NCBI RefSeq assembly: GCF_003014695.1
Contig: NZ_PYAS01000002.1
Location: 558,001-622,000, forward strand
DNA: 64,000 nt
From: Dyadobacter jiangsuensis
Lineage (GTDB): Bacteria > Bacteroidota > Bacteroidia > Cytophagales > Spirosomataceae
Direction of reading: 5' to 3'
Part shown: positions 27,183 through 35,925 of the stretch, one piece after another
How positions within the stretch are numbered: position 1 is the first letter of the stretch
How the letters are laid out: each line of letters opens with the position of its first letter
Position numbers and translations under genes: made by a program
The notes under the pieces: model-generated
Databases searched by the model: none
What the model was told of the DNA's origin: nothing
Seen by the model: the letters and a program-made list of their open reading frames with translations, nothing else

Positions 27183-28567
27183 TTCTGTCCGAGCGTTTTG
27201 ATCTTGTCGACGTTGTGGTGCACTTTTTCAATAGCCGAGGCGATCGCTTTCATGTCGTCTTTCGTGCCGAGGAGCATGTTTTGGGTAAGCCAAACAGCCT
27301 CTTCGTTACAGATCGTATCATTCACGGGGCATTTGTTATGCTCGTTGTATTGGTTGATGTCGAGCATTTCGTTCGGGTACATTCTCCGGTAGTTCTCCGT
27401 TTTGAAAGTTTCTCCTAAAAACGGCTGGGTATTCAAAGTTGAATAGCCACTCATGCAAGGCACACCTTCGGCCTTTACCGCTTTGATGAAGCTTTCACGG
27501 GAAAGCCCTTTGAACCCATCCTTATGGTACCGGAATGCAAATAAATGGAAAGCACCGCGGTTGACCTTATCATATAACTTATAAGGAACAATGCCGGGAA
27601 TGTCTTTGATCAGTGATTTTAAATATGCTGCATTTTCATTGCGCGTAGTCGTTTGTGCATCCAGCCGTTTCAATTGTGCAAGGCCAATGGCCGCCTGGTA
27701 TTCCGAAAACCTCAGCTTGGTACCCGGCATCACGCTGCCGGTACTCACCGAGCCGACAGCCGTACCATACGGGTTCCCGAAATTGTGATAGGAATAGCAC
27801 AAGTCCATGAAATGCTCATCATTGCTCACAATAGACCCACCTTCGCCAATAGGAAGGTTTTTGGAATTCTGAAAGCTGAAACAGCCGACGTTGCCAATCG
27901 TGCCTACCTTCTTTTTATCATATTCGGCTAAATGCGCCTGGCAGGCATCTTCGATCACCAGCAGCTTATGCTTTTTGGCAATAGCCATAATGCGATCCAT
28001 ATCTACCGGCAAGCCGAGCACGTGCACCGCCATAATAGCTTTGGTACGAGGCGTGATTTTGGCCTCAATTTTCACAGGGTCAATCTGAAATGTTTCGGCA
28101 TCGATATCGACAAAAACCGGCATCGCGCCATTTGACAAAATCGAGGAAACCGATGCGATAAACGTGTAGGGTGGCACCAATACTTCATCGCCCGCCCCGA
28201 TACCGAGTTGGTTAATCGCGATCACGAGTGCATTGGTGCCGTTGACCACCGCAAGACTTCTTTTGACATTCAGAGCTGCCGCCCATTCCTTTTCAAATTG
28301 TGTTACCACATTCGCCCGCGACCAAACCCCGCTCCTTACCACTTCCAGCAGCTGCTTTTCGTCCGTCGCCGGGTTCCATTGCGGCCATATGGGCCATTTA
28401 TCTTCCGCCCAGGCCGACGGCCCGCCGAGTATTGCCGGCAACTGCGCCGACTTCGACCCGATCACCGGCAGCGCCACGGATGAGGAAGCGAGGGCCACAC
28501 CCAGCCCTGCCAGTGAATTCTGTTTCAAAAACGTTCTTCGCGACAATCGGGAGCTGAATGCTTTCAT
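27179..28567 (-). CDS. Tat-exported DegT/DnrJ/EryC1 family aminotransferase
   Basis: 462 residues. A Tat signal is clear (SRRTFLKQNSLAGLGVALAS), followed by a complete fold-type I PLP enzyme: VNGTNALVIAI for phosphate binding, IEDACQAH with Asp207 for the PLP nitrogen, and FQNSKNLPIGEGG with the Schiff-base Lys236. Family members normally act in the cytoplasm on nucleotide-linked ketosugars, so export of the cofactor-loaded enzyme is notable. It overlaps the ceramidase-like gene by four bases and follows a Tat-exported oxidoreductase gene by 32 bases. Confidence 0.85.
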   Translation of the reverse strand: MKAFSSRLSRRTFLKQNSLAGLGVALASSSVALPVIGSKSAQLPAILGGPSAWAEDKWPIWPQWNPATDEKQLLEVVRSGVWSRANVVTQFEKEWAAALNVKRSLAVVNGTNALVIAINQLGIGAGDEVLVPPYTFIASVSSILSNGAMPVFVDIDAETFQIDPVKIEAKITPRTKAIMAVHVLGLPVDMDRIMAIAKKHKLLVIEDACQAHLAEYDKKKVGTIGNVGCFSFQNSKNLPIGEGGSIVSNDEHFMDLCYSYHNFGNPYGTAVGSVSTGSVMPGTKLRFSEYQAAIGLAQLKRLDAQTTTRNENAAYLKSLIKDIPGIVPYKLYDKVNRGAFHLFAFRYHKDGFKGLSRESFIKAVKAEGVPCMSGYSTLNTQPFLGETFKTENYRRMYPNEMLDINQYNEHNKCPVNDTICNEEAVWLTQNMLLGTKDDMKAIASAIEKVHHNVDKIKTLGQK

Positions 28568-28599
28568 GGGACAATGGATAAAAGGTTGATTTTGGGAGC

Positions 28600-29619
28600 T
28601 TATTTCTTACTGGCTTTGGCGAGCACACTTTCCAGCGTCACGCTCTTACCGCCCTGGCGTTTGCTTTCATCGGCAGCTTCCATGAAAGCGAATATTTCAA
28701 TGGTTTCTTCGGGCGTAACCGGTACCTCGCCGGTTTTGAAATACTTGATAATATCGACTAAAAGCGGTTCATAACCGCCATAAGGACCTAAAACTTTGTT
28801 GCCGTCTTCGGTGAAAACGGTGCCGCCGTAGTCGTGCTTGCCTGTGCGGGTGCCGCGGAAGGTGCCCGTGCGGCCGTCGCCCCAGATGCCTACGACGATG
28901 TCCGTATTAGGCGTATTCACACGCGTTACGCTTTTACAGCCCGTGCCCATCACGGTGTAAAGTGTCTCGACACCGTGGATGCCGTACCAGAAGAAATCAG
29001 GGTGTGTTTTTTCGAGAACGGCAGGGCTATACGTATCGGCGCCAAGGACCTTTTTCTTATCAATACTCTCGATGCCTTTAATGTAGCGGAGTGAGGATGC
29101 CGTGAAAATGGGGATATTGTATTTTTTAGATGCCTCGTAAATTTTCAGGGTGTCCGACAATGAAGCTGCTACGGGCTTGTCGATGAACATCCGTTTTCCC
29201 GCTTTGAAAACTTCCAGCGCCTGCTCCAAATGCAGGCGGCCGTCGTTGGTTTCAAGCAATATCACATCCGTTTTACCCAACAACTCCTTGATCGAACCGA
29301 CGATCTCGACACCCATTTTCTTTACTTCCTCAATGTAGCCGGGAATGCGTTTCGCGCTCGATTCGATATCCTTGCTGCCGTAAGGGTAGGCGGCCACCAC
29401 TTTATAGCCATCATAGACCGGGTTCGGCTGTTCGGCATTCAGTGCTTTCGCAAATGCGATGGCATGCGAGGTATCCAGCCCGATAATTCCGACTCTTTTA
29501 CCGTCCGCCGCGCTGGCCAACACAGGCCGCGCCAGTGCAGGCAACTGATTAATCAAACCCAGACTGATACCGGCTGTTGCCGATTGAAAAATAAACTTTC
29601 GTCTGCTAAGCGAATGCAT
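28600..29619 (-). CDS. Tat-exported Gfo/Idh/MocA-family oxidoreductase
   Basis: 339 residues from the ATG at 29619 (MHSLSRRKFIFQSATAGISL, a twin-arginine signal); the frame extends 24 codons upstream but without family support. The nucleotide-binding loop is degenerate (VGIIGLDTSHAIAFAKAL) and the usual EKP reads FIDKPVAASL with Lys kept. It is the first gene of the aminotransferase / ceramidase-like / propeller unit. A ketosugar-forming role for the following aminotransferase is plausible but unproven. Confidence 0.82.
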   Translation of the reverse strand: MHSLSRRKFIFQSATAGISLGLINQLPALARPVLASAADGKRVGIIGLDTSHAIAFAKALNAEQPNPVYDGYKVVAAYPYGSKDIESSAKRIPGYIEEVKKMGVEIVGSIKELLGKTDVILLETNDGRLHLEQALEVFKAGKRMFIDKPVAASLSDTLKIYEASKKYNIPIFTASSLRYIKGIESIDKKKVLGADTYSPAVLEKTHPDFFWYGIHGVETLYTVMGTGCKSVTRVNTPNTDIVVGIWGDGRTGTFRGTRTGKHDYGGTVFTEDGNKVLGPYGGYEPLLVDIIKYFKTGEVPVTPEETIEIFAFMEAADESKRQGGKSVTLESVLAKASKK

Positions 29620-29832
29620 AAAACAAAGGGAAAAGAGTTCAGGAATAGCCAGCCCGTTTTTGATTTCGGGTACGTACCCGTAAATATACACACATATTTT
29701 AATTTACAAGTATTCGGGGTTATTGTTTACAGGAAATTTTGTGATGTGGACAATGCGGGGAAGTAAATATGGTTGAGGGTGCAAATTGCGATGTTTGTGG
29801 GGCGGTAGGGGATTCGCTGTTTTGTTGTGACA

Positions 29833-29953
29833 TGCCTGACGGCATTTACCGGAATGACCCTGAATGATTGTTTGCTACCAATGTTATATGCCTAACGGCA
29901 TTGCCTCTGTACTTCAACAGCAACGGAATCGCGTAGCGATGTAACATTGGTAG
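29833..29953. repeat. Nested inverted-repeat element
   Basis: CTACCAATGTTA (29875-29886) and TAACATTGGTAG (29942-29953) are perfect 12-base arms. Inside are two small hairpins, TGCCTAACGGCA (29889-29900) and ATCGCGTAGCGAT (29928-29940), and another TGCC-TGAC-GGCA lies at 29833-29844. This is a typical Bacteroidota intergenic repeat layout. It sits in the 530-base gap between the oxidoreductase and LacI genes; no gene was found there. Confidence 0.8.
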
Positions 29954-30019
29954 TTACCCGGATTAGTCCCGATTCGTAAATCCCGTAGGGGTGGAACAGC
30001 ATAACGGTAACCGGTCTTT

Positions 30020-30147
30020 GGTACAAATCTCAGGAATTTGTACCTACTATTCGCAGGCCTCTGGGCGGTCGGAGATGCCATATCGTTTTTTCGGCGCTGA
30101 CCGGCCGGAGGCCTGCGAATAGTTGGCACGAAGGTGACCTTCGCGCC
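30020..30147. repeat. Composite inverted repeat with GCCTGCGAATAGT arm
   Basis: Three nested or adjacent hairpins: GGTACAAAT/ATTTGTACC (30020-30028 and 30036-30044), ACTATTCGCAGGCCT/AGGCCTGCGAATAGT (30046-30060 and 30109-30123, 15 bases perfect), and GGCACGAAGGT/CCTTCGCGCC (30125-30147). The right half is shared with 37598-37643. It ends five bases after the LacI stop on the minus strand. Confidence 0.85.
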
Positions 30148-30151
30148 ATTG

Positions 30152-31210
30152 CTAGTTCTGATAAAACGCCTGGTTCTCTTTCGTCACAATATCGATCGGC
30201 ATGAAATGCGTCTTTTCCACCGGTGCGCCAAGGACGAGCGTCTGGTAAAGCGCCATGAGGCCGCGGTAGCCCTGTTCCTCGGGTTTGTGACAGATCAGGA
30301 AGTCGATGAACTCCTTGTTCAGGTAGGCGATGTTTTCTTTTAAATAGTCGTAACCAATCAGCGAAATGTCGGAGCGCTTGTTTTTTTCCAGGAATGCGGC
30401 GACGGAGAAAACGCGGGAGTTGGTGACGAAAATCGCTTCAATATCCTCGTGCTCGTGCAATGCGCGCGTGAGGTCGCGGGTGACCGACAGGCTGTCGGTA
30501 TCTTTAATATCGATCCGTATGATTTCGATCGGCAGGTTGCGGTCCTTGAAATAGCTCCGGAAACCTTCCTCGATTTGCAGGTAATTGTAGCTGTCGGTCT
30601 CCTTGGAAATATTCACGACGGCCACTTTGTGCTTCTCTTTCAGGCGGTAAGTCGACAGTTTCGCTCCTACATAACCGCTCTGAAACAAATGCGGGCCGAT
30701 GTAGCAAAGGTTATCCTCGTCGGGCACGTCGGAGTCGATGAATACGAACGGTACTTTTTTCTCCCGGCACGCACGGACAAACTTCCGGGACTCCTCGATG
30801 AACGACGGGGCCAGCAATACCCCTTTGAAATGACCGTCGAGAATGGCTGCGGCCTGTTCGTTGAATGTCGCGGGATCGTTGAGGTCGAAATAGAAAGTGC
30901 TTACCTGTACACCATACTTTTTGATCTCCGAATCGGCGCGGGAAATACCTTTCATCGGCGCTTCCCAGAAATCGGTTTCCTCCGAAACGCGTGGTATGAG
31001 CACGGCCAGCGAAATGATTTTCTTCGAAGCGAGGCGGCTGGCGAGGATATTGGGCTGGTAGTCGAGCTCCTTGATAATGTCGTTGATCTTCTTCTTCGTC
31101 TTTTCCGAAACGCCCGAGCGGTTGTGCAATACGCGATCAACCGTCGCGATGGAGACGTTGGCACGGCGGGCGATTTCCTTCACGCCGTAGTAGGTATTTT
31201 CTTTTTCCAT
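30152..31210 (-). CDS. LacI family transcriptional regulator
   Basis: 352 residues. The DNA-binding headpiece is GVKEIARRANVSIATVDRVL, followed by the hinge and a periplasmic-binding-type ligand domain (IISLAVLIPRVSEETDFW onward) that binds a sugar-like effector. It reads away from the hydroxylase-family gene at 31396 and toward the minus-strand sugar cluster, the presumed target by context. No operator was identified with confidence. Confidence 0.9.
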   Translation of the reverse strand: MEKENTYYGVKEIARRANVSIATVDRVLHNRSGVSEKTKKKINDIIKELDYQPNILASRLASKKIISLAVLIPRVSEETDFWEAPMKGISRADSEIKKYGVQVSTFYFDLNDPATFNEQAAAILDGHFKGVLLAPSFIEESRKFVRACREKKVPFVFIDSDVPDEDNLCYIGPHLFQSGYVGAKLSTYRLKEKHKVAVVNISKETDSYNYLQIEEGFRSYFKDRNLPIEIIRIDIKDTDSLSVTRDLTRALHEHEDIEAIFVTNSRVFSVAAFLEKNKRSDISLIGYDYLKENIAYLNKEFIDFLICHKPEEQGYRGLMALYQTLVLGAPVEKTHFMPIDIVTKENQAFYQN

Positions 31211-31322
31211 CCGGAAAAGGGAGGTTTGGTATCAGTGGTTAGTCCGGCAGGCTGACGTACCTGCGTTGTAAAAGCACGAATAAAAGGGTTTTAGATTTTA
31301 TTTAATGGTTTTCCCTCAAATT

Positions 31323-31354
31323 TTTGGCAAATACAATCGCGCATTCAATATTTG
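31323..31354 (+). promoter_or_regulatory. Candidate promoter of the hydroxylase-family gene
   Basis: TTTG at 31323-31326, then 20 bases, then AATATTTG at 31347-31354, one mismatch from TAnnTTTG. It lies about 40 bases before the ATG at 31396. Confidence 0.4.
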
Positions 31355-31395
31355 TATATATAATCTATTAATTAAATATAGTAAAAGAATCGGTT

Positions 31396-32604
31396 ATGGC
31401 GCTGAACTACATGGCATTGGCCGTTCCATTGTTCCTATTGCTGATCGGTATAGAATACTGGATATCAAAGCGGCTGGGGCGGCAATTGTTCAATTTCAAC
31501 AGTTCTATCGCCAATATGAATGTGGGGGTAGCCGAGCGGCTGATCGATATGTTTACGGCCGGGTCGTTCTTCTTTTTTTACGATTACCTCCAAAAGAATT
31601 ATGGGTTGTTCGAGATCCGTCCGACGTTACTGGTCTGGATCGCATTGATACTGGCGACCGATTTTGTGTGGTACTGGTATCACCGTGCCGGGCACAAAAT
31701 CAACCTCTTCTGGGGATTTCACGTCGTGCACCATACGAGCGAAGAGTTCAACTACACAGCCGGCACGCGCATTACAATTTTCCAGGCGGTTGTGCGGACG
31801 GCCTTTTGGTCGGTGCTGCCGCTGATCGGCTTCCCGGCGCCGATGATCACGACGATGCTCATCGTGCACGGCCTCTACCCGTTTTTCACGCACACGCAGG
31901 TGATCGGCAAGCTCGGCATTTTGGAATACATATTGGTAACGCCCTCGCATCACCGCGTGCATCATGCGAGTAACGAAGCTTACCTCGACAAGAATTTCGG
32001 AGATATGTTTATCATCTGGGACAAGCTTTTCGGCACATTCGCAGAGGAGAAGGAGCAGCCGGTTTTTGGCCTTACTAAGCAGCTCGACAGTTACAGTTTC
32101 CTTTGGCAGCATTTCCATTTCCTGGTCGAAATCTGGTATTCGGCACAGCAGCAAAAAGGCATCATCGCGAAGCTGAAAGTCATTTTCGGGAGCCCTGAAA
32201 ATTTTGACCCAACCGTGAGGCGGATTGTCGAAAAGCGATTTTTATCTAAAAACAAAGTTCGCGTACGCTCGCAGAAGTTCAGGCGTTACGTGCTGGTGCA
32301 GTTTACGGTGACGGTTATCACATTGTTCTTCCTGCTGCTTTTCGAACATCAAGAGGAAACATTCCTGCAAGTAATGGTCGCGCTCGTGATATTTGTGACC
32401 CTCATCAACTGCGGGGCCATCCTCGAACAGCGCCGCTGGGTATTCTACCTCGAATTCGCCCGTGGCGCATTGGTATTTATCACCGCCTACCATTATTTCC
32501 CGCACCCCACGCTGCTGTTCCTGATCTGGGCTGTACTCATTGGAGGCGTGCTGTACTTTTCGACACTCCAAAAGCAATATCTGCAAACGATCTATGGCCG
32601 ATGA
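31396..32604 (+). CDS. Sterol desaturase / fatty acid hydroxylase family protein
   Basis: 402 residues with several membrane helices and the di-iron histidine clusters of the fatty-acid hydroxylase superfamily: WYWYHRAGHKINLFWGFHVVHH, here given in parts as WYHRAGH (about 97) and FHVVHH (about 111), and HHRVHHASN near 195. These enzymes hydroxylate or desaturate lipid chains at the membrane. The C-terminal 120 residues add a second hydrophobic bundle. Substrate cannot be told from sequence. A second, different family member lies at 46943-48022. Confidence 0.86.
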   Translation: MALNYMALAVPLFLLLIGIEYWISKRLGRQLFNFNSSIANMNVGVAERLIDMFTAGSFFFFYDYLQKNYGLFEIRPTLLVWIALILATDFVWYWYHRAGHKINLFWGFHVVHHTSEEFNYTAGTRITIFQAVVRTAFWSVLPLIGFPAPMITTMLIVHGLYPFFTHTQVIGKLGILEYILVTPSHHRVHHASNEAYLDKNFGDMFIIWDKLFGTFAEEKEQPVFGLTKQLDSYSFLWQHFHFLVEIWYSAQQQKGIIAKLKVIFGSPENFDPTVRRIVEKRFLSKNKVRVRSQKFRRYVLVQFTVTVITLFFLLLFEHQEETFLQVMVALVIFVTLINCGAILEQRRWVFYLEFARGALVFITAYHYFPHPTLLFLIWAVLIGGVLYFSTLQKQYLQTIYGR

Positions 32605-32696
32605 GTAAAATAGGTATTCTTGTATTTTTTACATAACAAGTAGCAGTAATCCTTAAAAATCGCCCGATTTGTGCAGAATAAGTTAACACAGGTTGC

Positions 32697-32740
32697 TTGT
32701 TGCTGATTCTGTATTTTACTTTGCCTATATATTTAATAGG
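32697..32740 (+). promoter_or_regulatory. susC promoter with TACTTTG box and inverted repeat
   Basis: TTG (32697-32699), 17 bases, TACTTTG (32717-32723), directly followed by CCTAT (32724-32728) and ATAGG (32736-32740) as a 5+7+5 inverted repeat. The same TTG-N17-TACTTTG layout with a dyad at the same offset occurs before the second sulfatase, and a variant at 46409-46456. Confidence 0.65.
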
Positions 32741-32816
32741 ATTTATAGTTTATTCTGAACCCATTTACAACCACCAACCCCGCTGCCAGATCCCGGCACC
32801 ATTTTTACTAATTACT

Positions 32817-35800
32817 ATGTTCCAAAATCTATCCAGAAACTCTCTTTTGAGCAGAGGCCGGCTACTTGTGGCCTTGCTGCTCTTCGGCCTCAGCGCCGTC
32901 GCCCAGAACCTCACCGTGAAGGGCACCTTTACGTCCGCAACCGATAATGGTTCGCTGCCGGGCGTCAATATTGTGGTTAAAAATACGCTTACCGGCACAT
33001 CGACCGACGCCGATGGTAAGTTCGAGATCAATGCGCCGTCGAATGGCACCCTCGTTTTCTCCGGAATCGGGTACGTTACCCAGGAAGTGGCTGTGAATGG
33101 CCGCGCTACGATCGACATCAAACTGGCTGCGGATACGAAGCAGTTGGAAGAAGTGGTCGTGGTGGGTTACGGCACTCAGAAACGCAACAGCATGACCAAT
33201 TCCGTGTCCCAGATCAGCGGAGTAGCCATTACCAAACGGCCGGTATCGAATATCCAGCAATCCATGCAGGGGCTCATGCCGGGGGTAACGGTACTCGACC
33301 AGGGCGGTTCGCCGGGTAAGTCGAATACCAACATCAGGGTGCGAGGTATTACCACATTCAACATCAATGGCAGCAGCACCAGCGGTTATGACCTGGGTAA
33401 GAATGATGCATTGGTGATCGTGGATGGTATCGAGCAGCGTTTGAGCGACATTAACCCGGACGATATCGAGTCGGTTTCGGTTTTGAAAGACGCTTCTTCG
33501 ACTGCCATTTACGGTTCGCGTGCGACAAACGGGGTTATCCTCGTAACGACCAAACGCGCCAAAGGAGGCAAAGTGCAAGTGGATTACAATGGGTACTATG
33601 CCATTCAGAAGTCGAATAATGTGCCTAAAATGATGGGAATAGAGGCTTACATGCGCGAGCAGGTGGCTGCGTACACGAATGCGGGCCTGGCGGTTCCGGC
33701 GCGGTTTACCGAGGAATCCATTCAGGCATATGTAAACGCGACCGACCGCGAGAAGTATCCGATGCCTAACACCTGGTTTGAAACCATGCTCCGTTCGGCT
33801 CCCCAGCAGAACCATACCATTTCCGTAGCGGGCGGAACGGACGTGATCCGCACCCGTCTGAGCGCCCGTTTCCAGGATCAGCAAGGTGTCATTGCAGGTT
33901 ATTCCAATAAAATCGGAGAGTTTCGCTTGAATACGGATTATACGGTTTCGAAACGCATCCGGGTGAGCGGAGATATCAACTACCGTTACGCCCGCGCATT
34001 AAACCCGACGGTGAACAACACCGGCAACAACCCGCAGCCTTTGAACAACTTCTTCCACGGTACATTGTGGGCGGTTCCCAAGTATGCGGATGGCACGTAC
34101 GGGTTGAGTACACAGGGAAACAACCCTTTGATGTTTAACGAAATCGGCGGGCAGTCGCGGCAGGTGACCGATTACCTGGCGGGTTATGTCAAAGCGGAAT
34201 TCGATATTGCGGAGGGGCTGACGTTCTCCACGCAAATCGCAGGCCGGGGTACATTCACGAATCAGAAGAACTACACCAACGCCTATACCAATACTGATAA
34301 GAACACTAATATCACCAAAACCGTCGCCATTAATTCACTCACAGAGGTTCGTAACACGCTGCGCGAGTATACGATCAACAACTTGCTTACCTATGAAAAG
34401 AGCTTTGGCGATCATGGTCTGAAAGCATTGGTGGGGTATTCGCAAATCGGGAACACGCAGACGTTCCTTTCTGCTTACCGTGAGCGATTCTATAATAATG
34501 ATATCGGGTCGATCGGCCAGGGAGCAAACGATGGTACCAAAAGCAATACCGGTAACGATGCCGAGTATGGCCTGCGTTCGTATTTCGGTCGTGTGAACTA
34601 CGATTACAAAGAGAAATACCTGTTTGAAGCGAATGGCCGCTATGACGGCTCTTCCAAATTCACCGGTCCCAAGCAATACAGCTTTTTCCCTTCCTTCTCG
34701 GCGGGATGGCGTATCTCGAAGGAAAACTTCTGGCAGGGACTGGATAAGACGGTCAATGATCTGAAACTCCGCGGCTCGTGGGGTATTACCGGAAACCAGT
34801 CGGTAGATTTGTACAGCTACTACTCCGCATTGACCTCCCTCGGTTACAGCTTCGGCGGTACGCCCGTGCAAGGTTACCGCCCGACGACATTGGCCAATAC
34901 CAATCTCGGCTGGGAATCGACCACCCAGCTTGACCTGGGTATCGACGCGACGTTCCTGAACAAGCGGTTGACATTTACGGCCGACTATTACCGCAAGCTT
35001 ACCGACGACATTCTCCTGAACCTCGACATTCCTGCCACGATCGGTCTGAAAGCACCGCCGCAGAATGCCGGATCGGTAGAAAACAAGGGTTGGGAGTTCA
35101 GTTTGAACTACCGCGGTGCAGCCAGTGCTTCCGGCTTCCGTTACACATTGGGTGGGAATTTGAGTATTAATGAAAACAAAGTGGTGGACCTGAAAGGGAC
35201 CGGGCCGTATATCACCGGTTCGGATATCGACCCTCGCTATATCATTGCGAAAGGGCTGCCGATCAACACGCTGTGGGGGTACCAAACCGACGGTCTGTTC
35301 CAAACCCAGCAGGAAATTACCGAATACAAGGCTACTTATGCGGCCAATACCAAGCCCGGCGACGTAAAATATGTTGATCGCAACGGAGATAAGAAGATCA
35401 ATGCCGACGATATGACGGCGATCGGTAACTCGTTCCCGAAATACACATTCGGCTTGAATGGCGATTTCTCCTACAAGGGTTTCGACCTGAGCATTCTCTT
35501 CCAGGGCGCAGCGAAAGTGGATGCGCGCCTCGCAGGCGCATTGGCCGAAATGGGGAACCAGGAAGGTTTTACCCACGAGATTTACACCAATGATTACTGG
35601 ACGCCCGAAAATACCGGTGCACGCTTCCCGCGTCCGGTGAAATTCGACCTCCGCAACGTGGCGACCTCGGACCGGCTGGTGATCGACGGCTCTTACCTGC
35701 GCCTTAAAAACGTGCAGCTGGCCTATAACATTCCGGCGGAAATCGTGAGCAAGCTGCGTGTGAGCCGCATTCGCGTTTACACATCGGCTACCAATCTGCT

Positions 35801-35912
35801 GACATTCTCGAAACTGAATGAATGGAACCTCGACCCCGAGGTTCCCTCAGGCCGCGCGGTATACTTCCCGCAAACAGCCTTGTACACATTTGGGTTGAAC
35901 CTCTCATTCTGA
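32817..35912 (+). CDS. SusC/RagA family TonB-linked outer-membrane transporter
   Basis: 1,031 residues starting at 32817 with a signal peptide ending LLLFGLSAVAQ. A carboxypeptidase-like regulatory domain (about 31-118) is followed by LEEVVVVGYGTQKRNSM at the TonB/plug boundary and the SusC plug motif VLKDASSTAIYGSRATNGVI. The rest is a 22-strand barrel ending in TFGLNLSF. It imports a glycan or similar ligand together with the SusD lipoprotein 13 bases behind. Two sulfatases downstream point to a sulfated ligand. The conserved promoter lies about 95 bases upstream. Confidence 0.95.
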   Translation: MFQNLSRNSLLSRGRLLVALLLFGLSAVAQNLTVKGTFTSATDNGSLPGVNIVVKNTLTGTSTDADGKFEINAPSNGTLVFSGIGYVTQEVAVNGRATIDIKLAADTKQLEEVVVVGYGTQKRNSMTNSVSQISGVAITKRPVSNIQQSMQGLMPGVTVLDQGGSPGKSNTNIRVRGITTFNINGSSTSGYDLGKNDALVIVDGIEQRLSDINPDDIESVSVLKDASSTAIYGSRATNGVILVTTKRAKGGKVQVDYNGYYAIQKSNNVPKMMGIEAYMREQVAAYTNAGLAVPARFTEESIQAYVNATDREKYPMPNTWFETMLRSAPQQNHTISVAGGTDVIRTRLSARFQDQQGVIAGYSNKIGEFRLNTDYTVSKRIRVSGDINYRYARALNPTVNNTGNNPQPLNNFFHGTLWAVPKYADGTYGLSTQGNNPLMFNEIGGQSRQVTDYLAGYVKAEFDIAEGLTFSTQIAGRGTFTNQKNYTNAYTNTDKNTNITKTVAINSLTEVRNTLREYTINNLLTYEKSFGDHGLKALVGYSQIGNTQTFLSAYRERFYNNDIGSIGQGANDGTKSNTGNDAEYGLRSYFGRVNYDYKEKYLFEANGRYDGSSKFTGPKQYSFFPSFSAGWRISKENFWQGLDKTVNDLKLRGSWGITGNQSVDLYSYYSALTSLGYSFGGTPVQGYRPTTLANTNLGWESTTQLDLGIDATFLNKRLTFTADYYRKLTDDILLNLDIPATIGLKAPPQNAGSVENKGWEFSLNYRGAASASGFRYTLGGNLSINENKVVDLKGTGPYITGSDIDPRYIIAKGLPINTLWGYQTDGLFQTQQEITEYKATYAANTKPGDVKYVDRNGDKKINADDMTAIGNSFPKYTFGLNGDFSYKGFDLSILFQGAAKVDARLAGALAEMGNQEGFTHEIYTNDYWTPENTGARFPRPVKFDLRNVATSDRLVIDGSYLRLKNVQLAYNIPAEIVSKLRVSRIRVYTSATNLLTFSKLNEWNLDPEVPSGRAVYFPQTALYTFGLNLSF

Positions 35913-35925
35913 CCGCATTGATTTT

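Noticed and set aside
29620..30151. Possible CRISPR-like array
   Set aside because: Units are inverted repeats of different sequence with no regular direct repeat and spacer pattern.
33176..35576. Long minus-strand ORFs opposite susC
   Set aside because: They mirror the codon pattern of susC and have no recognisable domains.
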